Part shown: in pieces, positions 29,457 to 29,617 of the stretch
How the letters are laid out: the number at the start of each line of letters is the position of its first letter
How positions within the stretch are numbered: the stretch's first letter is position 1
Assembly (NCBI GenBank): GCA_039182515.1
Contig: JBCDCE010000049.1
Coordinates: 1 to 29,617, forward strand
Direction: 5' to 3'
DNA: 29,617 bases
DNA from: JBCDCE01 sp039182515
Lineage (GTDB): Bacteria; Pseudomonadota; Alphaproteobacteria; Rhodobacterales; Rhodobacteraceae
Made by a program: the position numbers and the translations under genes
Notes under the pieces: model-generated
The model's database searches: none
What the model saw: the letters and a program-made list of their open reading frames with translations, nothing else
What the model was told of the DNA's origin: nothing

Positions 29457-29617
29457 GGGCGCGCCGCGTCAAAAGGACAATCCAAGGTTCAATGTCGCCG
29501 GCGAGCCCTTCAGCGGTGCCATGGTCTTCGCTTAAGGTCTCAAAGCCTTCTTGGCGCAACATTTGGTGCAATTCAGACGCAGAGAAATAGCTGTAAAAGC
29601 GCCCCAAACGATCTCGG
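29449..29617 (-). CDS. C-terminal fragment of a SAM-dependent methyltransferase
   Basis: The minus-strand frame entering at the window edge gives 55 residues before a TGA at 29449-29451. The sequence GRFYSYFSASELHQMLRQEG and the end IEPWIVLLTRR fit the last part of a class I methyltransferase of the UbiE-like (Methyltransf_11/25) group, where this segment often reads RFFTYF-EL-LL-GF. The catalytic domain is outside the window, so the class is an inference from the C-terminus only. It overlaps rnhA by 8 nt. Confidence 0.6.
   Translation of the reverse strand, partial: RDRLGRFYSYFSASELHQMLRQEGFETLSEDHGTAEGLAGDIEPWIVLLTRRAHG

Overview
The window looks like chromosomal DNA of an alphaproteobacterium, most likely a Rhodobacterales (Roseobacter-group) species. 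The reasons are the cobaltochelatase CobN beside CobW, the def / def-like / fmt order, an alphaproteobacterial-type SMC, moderately high GC (judged by eye), and a recurring gene-end repeat of the form GAGTATTTTTnnCCAGGAAAAG. No rRNA, tRNA, CRISPR array or insertion sequence was recognised.

The main theme is cobalamin (B12) biosynthesis, split over three transcription units. (1) On the minus strand, a cobalamin riboswitch (about 8693-8890) leads into cobW, a double-GNAT acetyltransferase, cobN and, after a 292-bp gap, cobO. (2) On the minus strand, a DUF1636 cysteine-rich protein, cobC and cbiB (cobD) overlap one another. (3) On the plus strand, cbiX, cobH, cobL, cobI, a cbiG-cobE-cobJ fusion and cobM form a tight operon with start/stop overlaps or 1-nt spacing. 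Together these units insert cobalt, methylate and contract the corrin ring, adenosylate it and attach the aminopropanol arm. cobF, cobG/cobZ, cobK, cobB, cobQ, cobS/cobT and the lower-ligand genes are not in this window.

Layout: 1-1.1 kb is a ZntB/CorA-type transporter (minus). 1.1-2.0 kb is a DUF4062 protein (plus) of lower GC that looks like an insertion. 2.0-8.9 kb is B12 unit 1. 9.0-9.4 kb is an orphan membrane/TPR-like gene. 9.6-13.0 kb is smc. 13.0-13.2 kb is a strongly structured intergenic region. 13.2-14.9 kb holds a small exported protein and an MltB-type lytic transglycosylase. 14.9-17.2 kb is B12 unit 2. 17.3-18.7 kb holds a degenerate receiver protein and a glutathionyl-hydroquinone reductase. 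18.7-25.4 kb is B12 unit 3 with its leader. 25.5-26.6 kb is a MalY/PatB-type lyase. 26.7-28.9 kb is def, a degenerate def homologue, fmt and a small membrane protein. 29.0-29.6 kb is rnhA and the end of a methyltransferase gene.

No wholly new system is evident. The points most worth a second look are: a corrin pathway with marks of both early (CbiX, CbiG) and late (CobN) cobalt insertion; a deformylase paralogue that has lost its catalytic Glu and its Cys metal ligand; a receiver domain without its phospho-acceptor; a 97-nt nested inverted repeat after smc; a possible 22-residue membrane peptide; and a six-copy dispersed gene-end repeat, one copy of which is read as protein inside cbiB.
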